Origin: Desmodus rotundus
Lineage: Eukaryota > Chordata > Mammalia > Chiroptera > Phyllostomidae
Length of the DNA: 64,000 bases
Assembly: GCF_022682495.2 (NCBI RefSeq)
Contig: NC_071392.1
Span: 86,692,797 to 86,756,796, forward strand
Reading direction: 5' to 3'
Shown one piece after another: positions 24,235 to 35,163 of the stretch. The notes under the pieces are model-generated. The model ran no database searches. It was given only the letters and a program-made list of their open reading frames with translations, and was not told where the DNA came from. The position numbers and the translations under genes were made by a program. Position 1 is the first letter of the stretch, and each line of letters begins with the position of its first letter.

Positions 24235-24710
24235 CTACAGCGATGACAAAGATTCTCTCCTTGACTTAACTGCAGTCCGGCTCCTCTGACCCCTGTGCTG
24301 GCCTAGTCCTGACCGTGGGCTCCCTCCATCTACGTCCTTGTAGAATCCAGTTTTATCAAGAGTCCTGCTAAGTTTATTTTGTCAGAATCCTTGCCACCCC
24401 CCCCGCCCAAATTTCTGATCACCCTGGATATCTGACCAAGCTTCCTCATTTCCCACAATCCTCCAGTTAATGCGTGATCATTCTGGGCTGCTTTCAGCAA
24501 GAACCTGTGGAGTGGGTTTAGCTTCTGCTGTGTTTCCCCTTAGTAATTTTCCATTGACTGACAGCCCTATCCCCAATCTGCTTCTCGGCTATAAATCCTC
24601 ACCTGTCCGTGCTGTATTTGGAATCAAGCCCGGTACCATACTGAGGTCTCTTTTCCCCCATTGCAATAGTTTCTGAATGAAATCTATTTTTACTGCCGTA
24701 ACTACTGGCC
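24235..24710 (+). mobile_element. Possible solo LTR, family unresolved
   Basis: The block has LTR-like elements in order. It is pyrimidine-rich, with cttcctcatttcccacaatc, an agcaagaacctgtggagtgg stretch, a TATA-like ggctataaatcc at about 24588 and an aatgaaatct end region. No TG...CA limits or TSD were found, so the call is tentative. Confidence 0.35.
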
Positions 24711-24849
24711 AGCTGTGGTTTTCTCTGACAGTGATCAATCCCTTGGCATCTGTGGATGGCCATGTTATTAGGAGATTGTTGCTGAACTACCACATGGTAT
24801 CACTTCAGAGGGCTTTGCTCATTTTGATCAGACAGCTCTTACCCACCGG

Positions 24850-24932
24850 CTCCCCTTCCACAGCCCTCCGTCCTCCACCCCATTCTGCCCCTCCCCTCCA
24901 CCGCCCCCCCCCCCCCCCCCCCCCCCGTCTCC
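24850..24932 (+). repeat. C-rich tract with a C23 homopolymer
   Basis: Pyrimidine-rich DNA leads into an uninterrupted run of C at 24904-24926. On the opposite strand it is a G23 run with quadruplex potential. Homopolymer length is prone to assembly error. Confidence 0.85.
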
Positions 24933-26574
24933 CCAGCTCACTGAGGCAGGTATCTGGAAATGAGAATTCCAAATTGGAAGCGTAGCAGGCTTTTTAAAGT
25001 GATGAAAGCTACATTGGCAGAAGTTTATAAAATAGGAATATGATCATGTTCTTAATAGTTACCACTTTACTGATTTTAAATATTTCAAGTATTGTCAATA
25101 AAACTATTTGATAACCATTTTGGAGCAAGTCTAATGCAAATATATATAGTGTAAAAATACCTAAGAAGCTACTTGGGAAACTTTTTCTGTTATAATTAAA
25201 ATAGATCAATTTTACGCAAGTCTCACTAGGGAAATCTACTTCTCAATTAAATCTTTTCTCTCCTATTCCCATTGCCTATTAATCTGTCTTTTGCTCAACT
25301 TTTTTTTTGGTGGGGGGGTTATGTCTTCTTTGAAACACCTAACTTTTCACTGATCTTTAAAAAATGTTTTCCCTATTTTATTTATAATTCCCAATAACTT
25401 TTTCTTGATTTTTAAATATTCTTTATTTTTTCTAATAATTTGTTCTTCTTTAATGAATGCAATTATCTTCTCTCAGAAATATTAAATACAATTATACTTA
25501 AGTTTTTCTAGTGTCCTTTCCTCTACACTTCAATTATTTTTTTTCCATTTTTGTCACTGTCCTTTATGCCAAAGCTGTCCTTAAAATGTCCAGTGATCCG
25601 TTTTCCATGCATATTTAAAGTAGTTATTAAAAAGCCAGTCCGGGGCAAGGGGCACACTTGGCCCGAGGGTTGGCCAGCTTCACTCTAGGACACCTGATTG
25701 GAGAGACTGTTCACTGGTTAAGGGACATCAAAGTGGCAGCATTTGTAGGTCCTTTCTTTTGACCCAGTTACTTTCATCAGAAAAACATCCCCTTATTGCC
25801 CGTGTAGGGGGGTCCTGGATGTAGAGTGGGATTGGGAGGGGGCCCCACTCATAATGTTCCATTTTATTTTATGGGGAACATTATGAGCACAGCTCTTATC
25901 TCTGCCTGGGACCCTGAATCCCAGGACTTGCTGACTGAGCCATTCACATGGGGCCAGTTGACTGGCTACATAGTCTGAGGAGCGGATGGTGGGGTGGCGT
26001 ATCTGCTTCTAATGCAGGCTCTGCCCTGTGTTCACCCCACTTCCAATCCTGCCCCTCAGTTCTGTTGTGTTGGGATCCTCTATCTTTGCTTTCGGTTCCC
26101 CCACGTCCTTTGTTGGCCCTATTTTGTCAGTTATCTGCACTCTGTGAGTTCAGCACCTGCTTATCTCCATATTTTCTCTTTCCCCAAATTTCATTGCTGC
26201 CTTCCACCTACTGTTGTCTCCTTTCACTATTTTTGGGGGAAGGGGAGGGTTATACATTTTAATTTTACAAGATAATGTAGCGCTGTTATTTTGGTGGAGT
26301 TTTTATGACATGAAAGGGATAAACACATCTCATATCTGACTTGTTTATTTAGAAGTGCCATTATTCACTCTTTTATCTTTGGGCAATAGGGTAATGGTGA
26401 CATCAAGTGAAATTCAAAATTTCATTAGTATTTTTAAAGCTATTAATGCCATTATCAAAGAACAGGGTATAGTGAATCCAAGCAAGTTTCTAGATGGCTC
26501 AGGCTAAAATTGGAGATCTATAAATTTATTTATCAGAGTCGTTAAGTATTGAAAGCTAAATCCAATGTCAGGTA
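24933..26574. other. Unclassified AT-rich sequence
   Basis: No gene or transposon recognised in 1.6 kb. A perfect 13-bp inverted repeat sits at 25848-25887 (separate entry). Confidence 0.4.
25848..25887. repeat. Perfect inverted repeat, 13-bp arms
   Basis: The left arm ctcataatgttcc (25848-25860) and the right arm ggaacattatgag (25875-25887) are exact reverse complements around a 14-base AT-rich loop. The flanks do not extend the pairing. Its origin is unknown. Confidence 0.85.
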
Positions 26575-26577
26575 GCC

Positions 26578-26740
26578 CTGGAAAGAACATTAGATCAGAA
26601 GTTGTGAGTTCTCAGTTAGAGATATATCTTTGCCATCTTGGGCAAAATACGTTTTCCCTCGGCCTCAGTAAATGTTGGGAACAAAATTGCATGACTTCTA
26701 AGATTCCCTCCAGACAAAACATTCTGTGATTCTACTAGGT
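26578..26740 (+). mobile_element. MIR-like SINE fragment
   Basis: The order gaacattagatcagaagttg, gccatcttgggcaaaatac, ctcggcctcagtaaatg, then acttctaagattccctcc and ttctgtgattct fits a diverged MIR family member in sense orientation. Confidence 0.55.
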
Positions 26741-27729
26741 AATTTTCAATCCTTACTTAAGGCCATAGAAAATAGAGTTACCCAAAGTATGAAATGTGTA
26801 TCACTGGGGTCAAGGAAGTGATTTTTAATTTTATAAGAATTAACATTTTTATTTACCACTATTTTTGTTCACATAATTATGAATTTATTTTAATTTACTA
26901 TCAGAGAAAATTGTAACTAGTACAGTAAAACTGAGTATTTCTCTGTAAGTAAATTTACTTGAACTTACAATTATGGGTTGATTAAAGAAAACTCTGAAAT
27001 GTGTAATGGCACATAGTGTGTGGATCTGATAAAAAGTGAGGAAGATGGAGTGCAAATGAGTGCCTTTGGTGAAACAGGACCCTCCGTGACTCGCGCTTCC
27101 TACTGTCTAGGCACACGCATTCCTGCCCCTCAGCAAAATCTCCGTGTGTCCAGTTCAGAGGCTGCTTGCCTACCGAACCCATTCACAGTAGACGAGTTTC
27201 ATCTTCCGAAACTGTGCAGTTAGTTCATTGTAACCGGTCCACTTACACAGACCAAATTCTGCATCTCATTCATTTCGTATCTTGAGGACATGAAAATGCT
27301 TGGCTTATAATGGAGTCACAATCAATACTTGTTGGAAGAATAAACCAAATCAGTATATGGATAAAAATAATGGGCAAATGCTTTCTGTAATTGATTTCTC
27401 TTCGGCACGTATCACTAACTCCATGTCAATGGACTGTCTTTACCTTGTTGGTTCCAGAATATAATGCCCATAAGAACCAAAGCAAAAAGAACAGGGTGAA
27501 TATGAGAAATTAAAAAAATAAACAGAAACTATTGGAAGCTTTTGAGACTAGTCAATGAGTGCTGTAAATTTTACAAAGAAAACATTTCAAACATCACTGA
27601 ATTCTGAGATGCTGAGACTTTGGGACACTGGCCTCTTCCCTAGAAGTGGACGTTATCTTCCTTTAGAGCAATTTGTATCTTATAGGATTCATACAGCAAA
27701 ATCTAAAATCTTCAGTAGTATGAATTTAC
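26741..27729. other. Unclassified sequence
   Basis: No recognised feature. AT-rich in the first half. Confidence 0.4.
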
Positions 27730-27872
27730 TGTATGAAGCATTTCTACACAAGTCACTTAATATTACCCTCACAACAATGCTTTGGTGTTGATGTGACAGA
27801 AGGGGAAAGAGAGGTTAGAAAAGTTAGTTACTCGATTTTCTAAATGTCACTGAGCTGGCAGGTGGCTGGAGC
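27730..27872 (-). mobile_element. MIR SINE fragment, antisense
   Basis: taccctcacaacaatgcttt, gtgacagaaggggaaagaga and gtcactgagctggcaggtgg follow the antisense MIR core. Diverged. Confidence 0.55.
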
Positions 27873-27962
27873 AGGAGTTGGCAAACGATGACATGAGGCT
27901 GGGGCCAGAAAGGCGATTCCAGTCCACTGATTGTCTTTATAAATAAAGTCTTACTGTAACGT
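27873..27962 (+). mobile_element. hAT-type MER fragment
   Basis: ggagttggcaaacgatgaca followed by ctttataaataaagtcttac matches the end of a common non-autonomous hAT repeat ('ggcaaac...aaataaagtttta'). About 90 bases remain. Confidence 0.5.
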
Positions 27963-28128
27963 AGACTCACCCCTATGAGGGGTTAACTCTGTTTCACACA
28001 GGAAGGAGAAACTGAGGCAAATTAATGGCTATTACTAGGCAATGCCCCATGGCCAGAGAGTGGTGAGTGCAGGAGGACTGAACGCTGGCATCCTGACCCC
28101 AGAGCCTTTGCATTCACAGCTGTGCTGG
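27963..28128 (-). mobile_element. MIR SINE fragment, antisense
   Basis: cccctatgaggggttaactc, caggaaggagaaactgaggc, tggccagagagtggtgag and cagagcctttgcattcac follow the antisense MIR order. Confidence 0.65.
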
Positions 28129-28272
28129 CTTCGGGGTCCAAATCCTGGCTCCAGCTCTGGGACCTGGGGACATTTGCTCCTGCAATATCTGGTAAATGAA
28201 TACTTGTCAAATGCTTAAAACAGAGCTTGACCCATGAGAAGCACTCTAGAAAGTATTATTGTTATTAACATT
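28129..28272 (+). mobile_element. MIR SINE fragment
   Basis: Sense MIR pieces: ggggtccaaatcctggctcc, tctgggacctggggaca, then acagagcttgacccatgaga and tctagaaagtattattgtta. It directly abuts the antisense copy on its left, so the two tRNA-like heads face each other. Confidence 0.6.
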
Positions 28273-28374
28273 CAAAGCCTTTCATTACCCTGTTTCTTTC
28301 CAGTAGGAAAAATTACAGAATTAAGGACTACATGTCCTACATATACAGGCTTATTGAAGTTTTGTAGTAACCAA

Positions 28375-28480
28375 TTGTTAATCACGTTTTCGTAAGGAAA
28401 AAATGGAGGTTCTGAAAGGTTATGTGACTTGTTTTGTACTCTTGGTCTCTGGTTTTTAAGCTCACCGTCTCTATATTACT
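28375..28480 (-). mobile_element. MIR SINE remnant, antisense
   Basis: aaaatggaggttctgaaagg then ttatgtgacttgttttg resembles the antisense MIR core. Weak. Confidence 0.35.
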
Positions 28481-28639
28481 CCTTCTAATCTCATCGTTTC
28501 CCTTAAATGGACACAGTGCTTGAAAAAAAACAATGAACGAATGGGGCATCTCTTCTCCCGGTCTTAACCAACAAACATACTAATCAAGCATTATTAACAA
28601 GAGGCAGGTGCCTTCACGGTCTACATTCATCTTCGATTG

Positions 28640-29075
28640 CTGCCTTGTTTCCTTGACGTAAGCTGCTTCTGGAATCTGAAATATGCTGTCCCTGCAACTC
28701 CCTTTATTGAAATTCCATTTATCCTTTGAAGCTAGTTTCAAATAGCACTGAATCCTTAAAGACTTCTCTGATCACCAAAGACAGAAAGAGTCTGCTCCCT
28801 TCAGACTCCAATAGTGTTTTTGTTTGTGGCAAGCTTATGTTTATATGATATATGCTGATTTATGTTATTTTCATACATGCCTTAAAGTACCCTCAGACAC
28901 TGGTAACTTTAAACCCTTAGAAGGAGATGGGATATTTAGCCCTCCAATGGAATAAACTAGAATGCTTCTTTTTAAGAAATATCTGAAATTATTATTTTGA
29001 ATGCACTTAGAAAGATAATCCCCTCTGCAGTACCTTGTCCTGTATTATTAAATGATAGGCACTCAATAAATACTT
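28640..29075 (+). mobile_element. L2 LINE fragment
   Basis: Diverged L2 in + orientation: aaagacttctctgatcacca is the 'aagccttccctga' region, and the end is aaatgataggcactcaataaatactt. The middle is poorly conserved. Confidence 0.55.
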
Positions 29076-29795
29076 ACTCACTCTAGATCCCAAGTTCTTT
29101 TTATAATGCTAATTTCATATTTTCATTAGCTCAGTATAATTAATTTAAAAGCAACAAGATAAACATAAATAACGTAGACAGAACTGATAATTTAGTAATA
29201 CCTTATCTCTGTGTTCCTCATTTGAAAGTGTCTAGCTCTAATTTATTTTACATTCTGTGTTAGTAGCTTAAATATATTTCGACTTTAAAAAATAAAAATG
29301 ACTTTTAGTGGATTTCGGTCTACTTTTGAAATACTCATAATATGAGTGATCTATCATTTAAAGAGAGTTCTTTCAAAAAACATCAGCACATGGCAATCTA
29401 TTTGTGTTCGCACCTTATCAGCAACCTGTATAATCTCAACTTAGTTTTGCAGCCTCTGCTTTATTTTTAATTTGATTTGCCTCCTATCATTCTTAATTGG
29501 AAGTGGAGAATGCCACAACAGTAAAATATGACCTACTTAAGTGAACATTACAGGGGTAGGAGGGGCAGTGTGAGAGAGCCAGGTTGCATTAGGGAAAAGC
29601 TGCATTAGAGAAAATTCCTTTAAACAAATACATGGTTTCCAGTACACTGGCAACTAACTGCTAACAGAGTAGTTTTCAAGTAGAGGCTTTAATGCTGATT
29701 TTTAATTAAAATTATGCATATGCATGAGAATAATTTGATCTAAGAATTATTCAAAATGTTTATTCTTAAAACAGAATTTGATAACCCTTTAAAAA
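29076..29795. other. Unique AT-rich sequence
   Basis: No transposon recognised. Around 29700 the octamer-like palindrome atgcatatgcat stands beside TAATTA-type motifs, which is compatible with regulatory DNA but not evidence for it. Confidence 0.4.
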
Positions 29796-30435
29796 AAAAA
29801 AAGCCCAGAATTGTTTCCTACCTCCAGATACTGAGTCATAAAAATCTCTAGGATGAGTGGAGGCCGAAGGTCGAATCAAGCACCGATGGCCAATGACTGA
29901 ATCCACTGGGCCTCTGCAATGCAGCCTCCATAAAGACCTAAAAAAGGAGGAGGTTCGGGCAGCTCCTAGGCTGGTGAACACACAGAGATTTAGGGAGAGT
30001 GGCGAGCACAGGAGGAGGTGGAAGCTCCACACCCCTTCTCCGTATCTTGCCCTAGGCATCTCTTCGGTGTGGCTGATCTTGAATTATATCCTCTTAGAAT
30101 AAATCGGTGATTGAGTAAGTAAAATGTTTTTGTGAGTTCTGGGAGCCACTCCAAGAAGCTAATCCAACCCAAGAATGGGACCATGGGAGCCACGCAGTCA
30201 GCAGCGTAGGTAATAACCTGGACTTGGGACTGCGCCTGCACTTGGGCGCAGGAGACAGTCTTGTGGAACTGGTGCCTGAACCTGTGGAATCTGATGCTGT
30301 CTCTGGGGAGATGGGGTAAGAACTGAGAGGAACTGTAGGAAACTTAGCTGGTGTCCAAGAATTGCTTGGTGGCGTGGGAACCCTTGCCTCCCCCACGACT
30401 AGAACTGGGGGCAGAACCCGTTAATTCCCAACATA
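29796..30435 (+). mobile_element. Endogenous retrovirus LTR-like block
   Basis: The block contains, in order, gcctccataaagacctaaaa, gctggtgaacacacagagat, tggaagctccacaccccttc, tagaataaatcggtgat (a polyadenylation-type signal), gagttctgggagccactcc, taacctggacttgggactgc and gaattgcttggtggcgtggg. I know this series from a widespread mammalian LTR but cannot name the family safely. Ends are approximate. Confidence 0.6.
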
Positions 30436-33104
30436 CATAATGCATACACTTACATTCACAATTTCAAACATGTCCCATTAGTATAAAGGACTGTCCCACG
30501 TACACTCAGAAATGCACTTACCGTCTCCAAAGAGGGACAAACACCAAAGTCTCATCCATTCAGGACCTGAATTTCTGGGTGATACATTCTTCCTGGTTAT
30601 GTGCAGGTATATTTCCTAATCATGTAGCCAGTTATGCCTACATTACACACTTGGGCAACCTCACACACCCAGAAAAGAGGGCAGAATCAATAAAGGCCAA
30701 CAGACTGCGGAAAATATTTCCCTTTTGGAAATAAGGGAAAACAACATACACGGTCACTGTCCCCATTATGGCATCGTCTTCTGTGGGGACTGTTTCCCTG
30801 TGGGGACCTAATATTTTTAAGGGATCCTTAGTGTCTGAGTAAATATTTGTTGAATGAGTGCCTAAATTAAAAACAAATAACGAAGCGTGGCAGGACCTGT
30901 GATAATTATCTGCTGAATTACTAAGCTTGCTAAATTATCACTACCACCTCTGAGCCGCCGAACTACTCCCATGGAGGACTGTGACACATCATTTTAGGGG
31001 GTTTTGATTTAATAGAGCCTTTTAAAACCAAACTGAGCTACAAGTACTATGCTTGTTCTGTTGATTGTTAAACATTCTTCTGCTTTTTCAACATATTGTA
31101 AGAGTTCACAGAATGCTCACCAGGCTGCTGGGGTTTGCCAATTAAAGCCCACATTGAAATGTTATAAAAAAGAACAGTTTATCGTAATCACAGATACTGT
31201 ACCTAACATAGCAATTTGCTTCTTGAAAGCTAATTACAAAAGTTGTTTGAAATCATCAGGCCCTTATTCAGCAGCTCAGGGGTGAGAAGAGCTGTATAAA
31301 TAGTCACTACCCTGGCGATGGCAAGAATGTAAGGTGGCAAAGAAGAGGTTAGTTAAAAGTTCAAACATAGAGTGAAAAAACAAAATGGAAAGGAATTCCC
31401 TTAGCTCTTCTTAGTGACGGTAAGGAACACTCAAGGATGTCATGTTCCAAGTTGTCAACGTGATACTGAAAGACGCCTTTGACACGACAATGGGTTCTAT
31501 TACAAGTTTAAAGCTCTGAGTACCTATTTAATTAATTAGTTGTGTCTAAACTTCCTGGAACACTCATGCTCATAGGAAACTCACATAGCACATTGAATCA
31601 CATTCATTTTCTCCAGAGAAAGGGCGTAGAATATGTACCAACAAAACAGATGGCATTTGAAGTCCAACAATCTCACTCAGTGGCATGAGCGATATCATAA
31701 CGTTAGGAAACCATTCTGTTGTTTGCGAGGCCGTTTGAAAGTGTAGGAAAGGTTATCCCACCGAGAGGTGACGCTTCTCTATCAGGGACCTGACTGTGCA
31801 CACCCAGGCACTGAGTGAGTGACACTACTTTCAGAATATAATCCCATCCCTTTATTTTACCATGAGAGAAGGTGCACCAGCATCGTCCCTGAGAGGAATA
31901 ACCACAAGTGCACAAGTTAGAGGAGCCGCAACAGCCCAGAACATGCACCTTCAGGGACTAAGCGCAGCCGCAGCACGACCCTCTCGGCAGGCGATCCACC
32001 AGACTGCTAGTCGGAGATTTCACGTATACAGTAAGAGCTACCTGATTTATACATAGCCTCTTCTTGACCAACAATAAAGCCAGTTCCTACCCTTAGCAAA
32101 ATGTGTTCCTATTGTTCAAGAAAACTTATTTTTTTAAAAAAGAGAAAGTTATTTGGGCAACAGAAAAATAAGGTTATTTGTTGAGTTAAAAGAGCCCGGT
32201 GGAGTTATAAATATATATGCACACTGCATAGATAATCTCTACTGAGCTTCACTTCTTTAAGCTTCTCAACTTACACTCGTAATAAATCCTGGCCAGGCCT
32301 AATTAAATTGGGATTCAGGATCACTAGTATTTTATCTTTTACTGAACTTCTAACAGCCGCTTCATTATTCACCAGAGTGGGTGGAATACACATATAAATA
32401 GTAGAGAGTAATACAATATTTATTATCTTCTGTGTGGTAGAATATTTTTGCACAGTTAGTTTTTTTAAGCTCCAAAGTAGAGTTGTTTTCAGTATTTTAG
32501 TACATTCTTGAGTAAACAGGATATCCTGAGTTTTGTTGATGGATTAAAATGAAAATATTTTGAATGGATTAATGGATAAATTAAATAAAATATATATTTT
32601 GGTATGTTGGGCTATAACACATGGTATTTTGGTTTACAAAACTTACAAATCCGTGGGGCTATGACCTATCACAGCACTAGAATTAAATTTAGACTTTACT
32701 AAAGAAGACAAGTCTTAAATATATCAAATGAATAAAAAGGTATTATAAATCTTTAATTTACAAATTCAATGCTGTTCATATTTGTACTCTGTCTCATATG
32801 CCCGATTCTGTTTGATTTCTTCATAACACCTGGTAACACTGACTACTTATTTCACAGAGTATCTGTTTATCTGGAAACGATCACATTCGCTCAGAAGAAT
32901 GTGTGGACGTGATTCTCCCCCCACTAGAGAAGCGTCATTCCCCGGGGCAGTAGCTTTATTCTTCCATTTGCAGGTAGCCTGGTGTCAGGGATATAACAGA
33001 CAGGCTATGAACAAGACTGGGTATGGCTAAATAGTGAATAAACATATTAATGAATGAACTTCCTGTTTTCTGAAATGTTTTCCTTTTTTTTTGTTTCTAT
33101 GGCA
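30436..33104. other. Mostly unique sequence
   Basis: Around 30805-30865 a gagtaaatatttgttgaatg end suggests a short L2 tail in + orientation. Positions about 30880-31300 are repeat-free and contain many TAAT and AATTA motifs. Other open frames look like chance. No host exon recognised. Confidence 0.4.
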
Positions 33105-33490
33105 ATGTATTCAGTCAATAAATACAATGTTTATCACATGTTTTCTATGTGCCAAGGACTGGTCAATATCACAAACACACCAGAAAACAGACGTGGTCCC
33201 TTAAGGACCATAAAGGAAATGCAAATGTTGACAAGTAATGAGTAGTATCGTAATGCCACAAAAGTGGAAATTCGAAGTGCAGTGAAAGTTTATTACAGGA
33301 ACTCATAAACCTACTCTGGGGCTCTGGAATAGGCTTCTTTAAAGGAATGAGTTTTTCATGTAAGACTCGAAAAATGAAGAAGAGTTAGCCAGATAAAATA
33401 TGGGAAGGAGACCAAAGTGAGGAAGGAATTTGACAGAGGGATCAGAAAACCGAAGGACTCAACTTCATAGAAGATAAGAACAAGCCAGTT
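33105..33490 (-). mobile_element. L2 LINE 3' portion, antisense
   Basis: Antisense L2 starts with tcagtcaataaatacaatgt and tctatgtgccaaggactgg. It passes through a diverged 'gtgaacaaaacagac' part and reaches aggcttctttaaaggaatga and agagttagccagataaaata. The order agrees with reverse-complemented L2. Confidence 0.7.
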
Positions 33491-33719
33491 TCTCTGTTAT
33501 CAAGATAGTTGGGTGGGGTTAACGAACAGACTAGACCAGATACCAGAGTAGTGTGCCAGAAAGACGGTATCTTAGAGGTGCACTATGATCTCTGAACCTT
33601 ATTCATTTCAGAATCAATTAAGACATGTCTGTAAAAACATATTTTTAAAACAATGTAACATTATTAAAGGCTGTCGTCAAATGGTGACTTAGTTCCCGAA
33701 AGCCTGGAAAGACTAGCTG
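33491..33719. other. Unclassified sequence
   Basis: Nothing recognised. It may continue the antisense L2. Confidence 0.35.
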
Positions 33720-33780
33720 ATGCAGTCCTTTGTACATAGCAGACACTCAGTAAGTATCTCGACCTAAGTCGATTGAAACA
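33720..33780 (+). mobile_element. L2/MIR 3' tail fragment
   Basis: gtacatagcagacactcagt aagtatct is the usual L2/MIR terminal motif ('cacatagtaggcgctcaataaat') in diverged form. Only about 60 bases. Confidence 0.5.
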
Positions 33781-33939
33781 CCATCCACATAAGATTCCGT
33801 GTGAAGTGATTAGACAGGTGCAATTCTGAACTCTGAACTTCTTCCTCCAAATGGACAGGATTAATACAAAAAGGGAATAAAGTTGAGATAAAAAATAGAA
33901 TAGTGGAAAAGTGTTAGACCCATGGATAGAGGATTTGGT

Positions 33940-34105
33940 TTGGTATTTGTGTCACAAAGTTTGTATTTGGTTGTTCATTGGCAAATTTCTTAATTGTTCT
34001 GAGCCTCAGTTTTATCATTTTTGAAATGAAAAAAAAGGTCTGTCTCAGGGTTTGTGAAAAGTTAAGGGGCAGCTCTTTGCGAGCAGGAAATGGCTATACG
34101 GACGT
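33940..34105 (+). mobile_element. MIR SINE
   Basis: Sense MIR landmarks: tggcaaatttcttaattgtt, ctgagcctcagttttatcat and ttttgaaatgaaaaaaaagg, followed by gtgaaaagttaa. The head is diverged. Confidence 0.6.
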
Positions 34106-34382
34106 GTAAGAGTTCCTGATAGTGTGGCTTTTGGAATGGGCAGCAACTTATCCCTCTCATCAAAAGATTCCTTTTTAGAGCTCTTCCAAAAGCTTAGAAA
34201 ACCACCATTAAAACTAGTGTTTGTGTTCTTTTTTAATAATTCAAGTAGGCTATTAAGTCAGAGAAGTTAAAAACAAATCTCATACAAAAAACTAAACAGT
34301 GCTTTTCTGGAATAAACTTTGACTCTAAGTTTAAGGAAGCCTCAGGCTAATTCAGAAAATATTTTATTTCTCAATGTGGGAT

Positions 34383-34728
34383 TAGTCTTTGTCTGCTTCA
34401 GCTGCCACACAAAATGCCATAGCCCAGGGGACTTAAATAAGAGAAGTTTAATTTCTCATGGTCTGGACACTGTGAAGGCCAAGATCAAGGTGCAGGCTCA
34501 TTTGGTTTCTGATGAGAGCTCTCTTCCTGGCTTGCAGGAGGCCACCTTCTGGCTGTGTTCTCACATGGCAGAGAGAATGAAAGAGCTCCTAATCCTATCG
34601 GAGTACAGGGCCACTTTTGTGACTTCGTGTAATCTTAATAATGTCCTTATTCCGAATATAGTCACATTGGGAGTTAAGCTTCAATATCAATTTCAGGAGG
34701 ACGTGATTCAGTCCACAGCAACTAGGTA
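34383..34728 (-). mobile_element. MaLR-type LTR (MLT1/MST-like), antisense
   Basis: Antisense MaLR LTR order: tgcttcagctgccacacaaa, ggccaagatcaaggtgcagg, cttcctggcttgcaggaggc, ctggctgtgttctcacatgg, aatatagtcacattgggagt and acgtgattcagtccacagca. A second solo LTR of the group seen at 18812-19185, same orientation, about 345 bases. An open frame of 136 codons (34319-34729, + strand) runs through it and is not a gene. Confidence 0.8.
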
Positions 34729-35163
34729 GTCTGGAAATGGTCAATGAGAGTTTTAAGTAGATGTACTTATTTAAGGTCTACTTGATAAAAGTTTAAAAAC
34801 TGAGAGTTGTGTAGGTCACACCAGCGTGAATACTGAAAAGAAGCTCAGACTGGAGGATCCCGATCCAGCTCTCCAATAGCACCGGAGCTCCTCTCCCTCC
34901 AGCTGCCTTTAAATATAATGCATGTCATTGTCCATCAGGCGACAGCCGTCTCAGGAGCCCTCAGACCTGCTTGATTCACCCTTGGATGTGGTATTGGGCG
35001 AAGGGAAGAACGATCCATAAGAAGAGATTTCTTTCCATAGGAAGAGGCAGTGTCTTTCCCAAGGGAAAAGGGCTGGGCACTGAAACAGAAAGATTTAAGG
35101 AGCTACTTAGGAAATACGATACAACCCTGAGGATGGAGGGAGTAGACCCTGGAATGGAGGATG
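34729..35163. other. Unclassified sequence
   Basis: No recognised feature. It forms the left flank of the young L1 insertion. Confidence 0.4.

Noticed and set aside
34319..34729. 136-codon open frame on the + strand
   Set aside because: Lies almost wholly in an antisense MaLR LTR, which often carries such frames.
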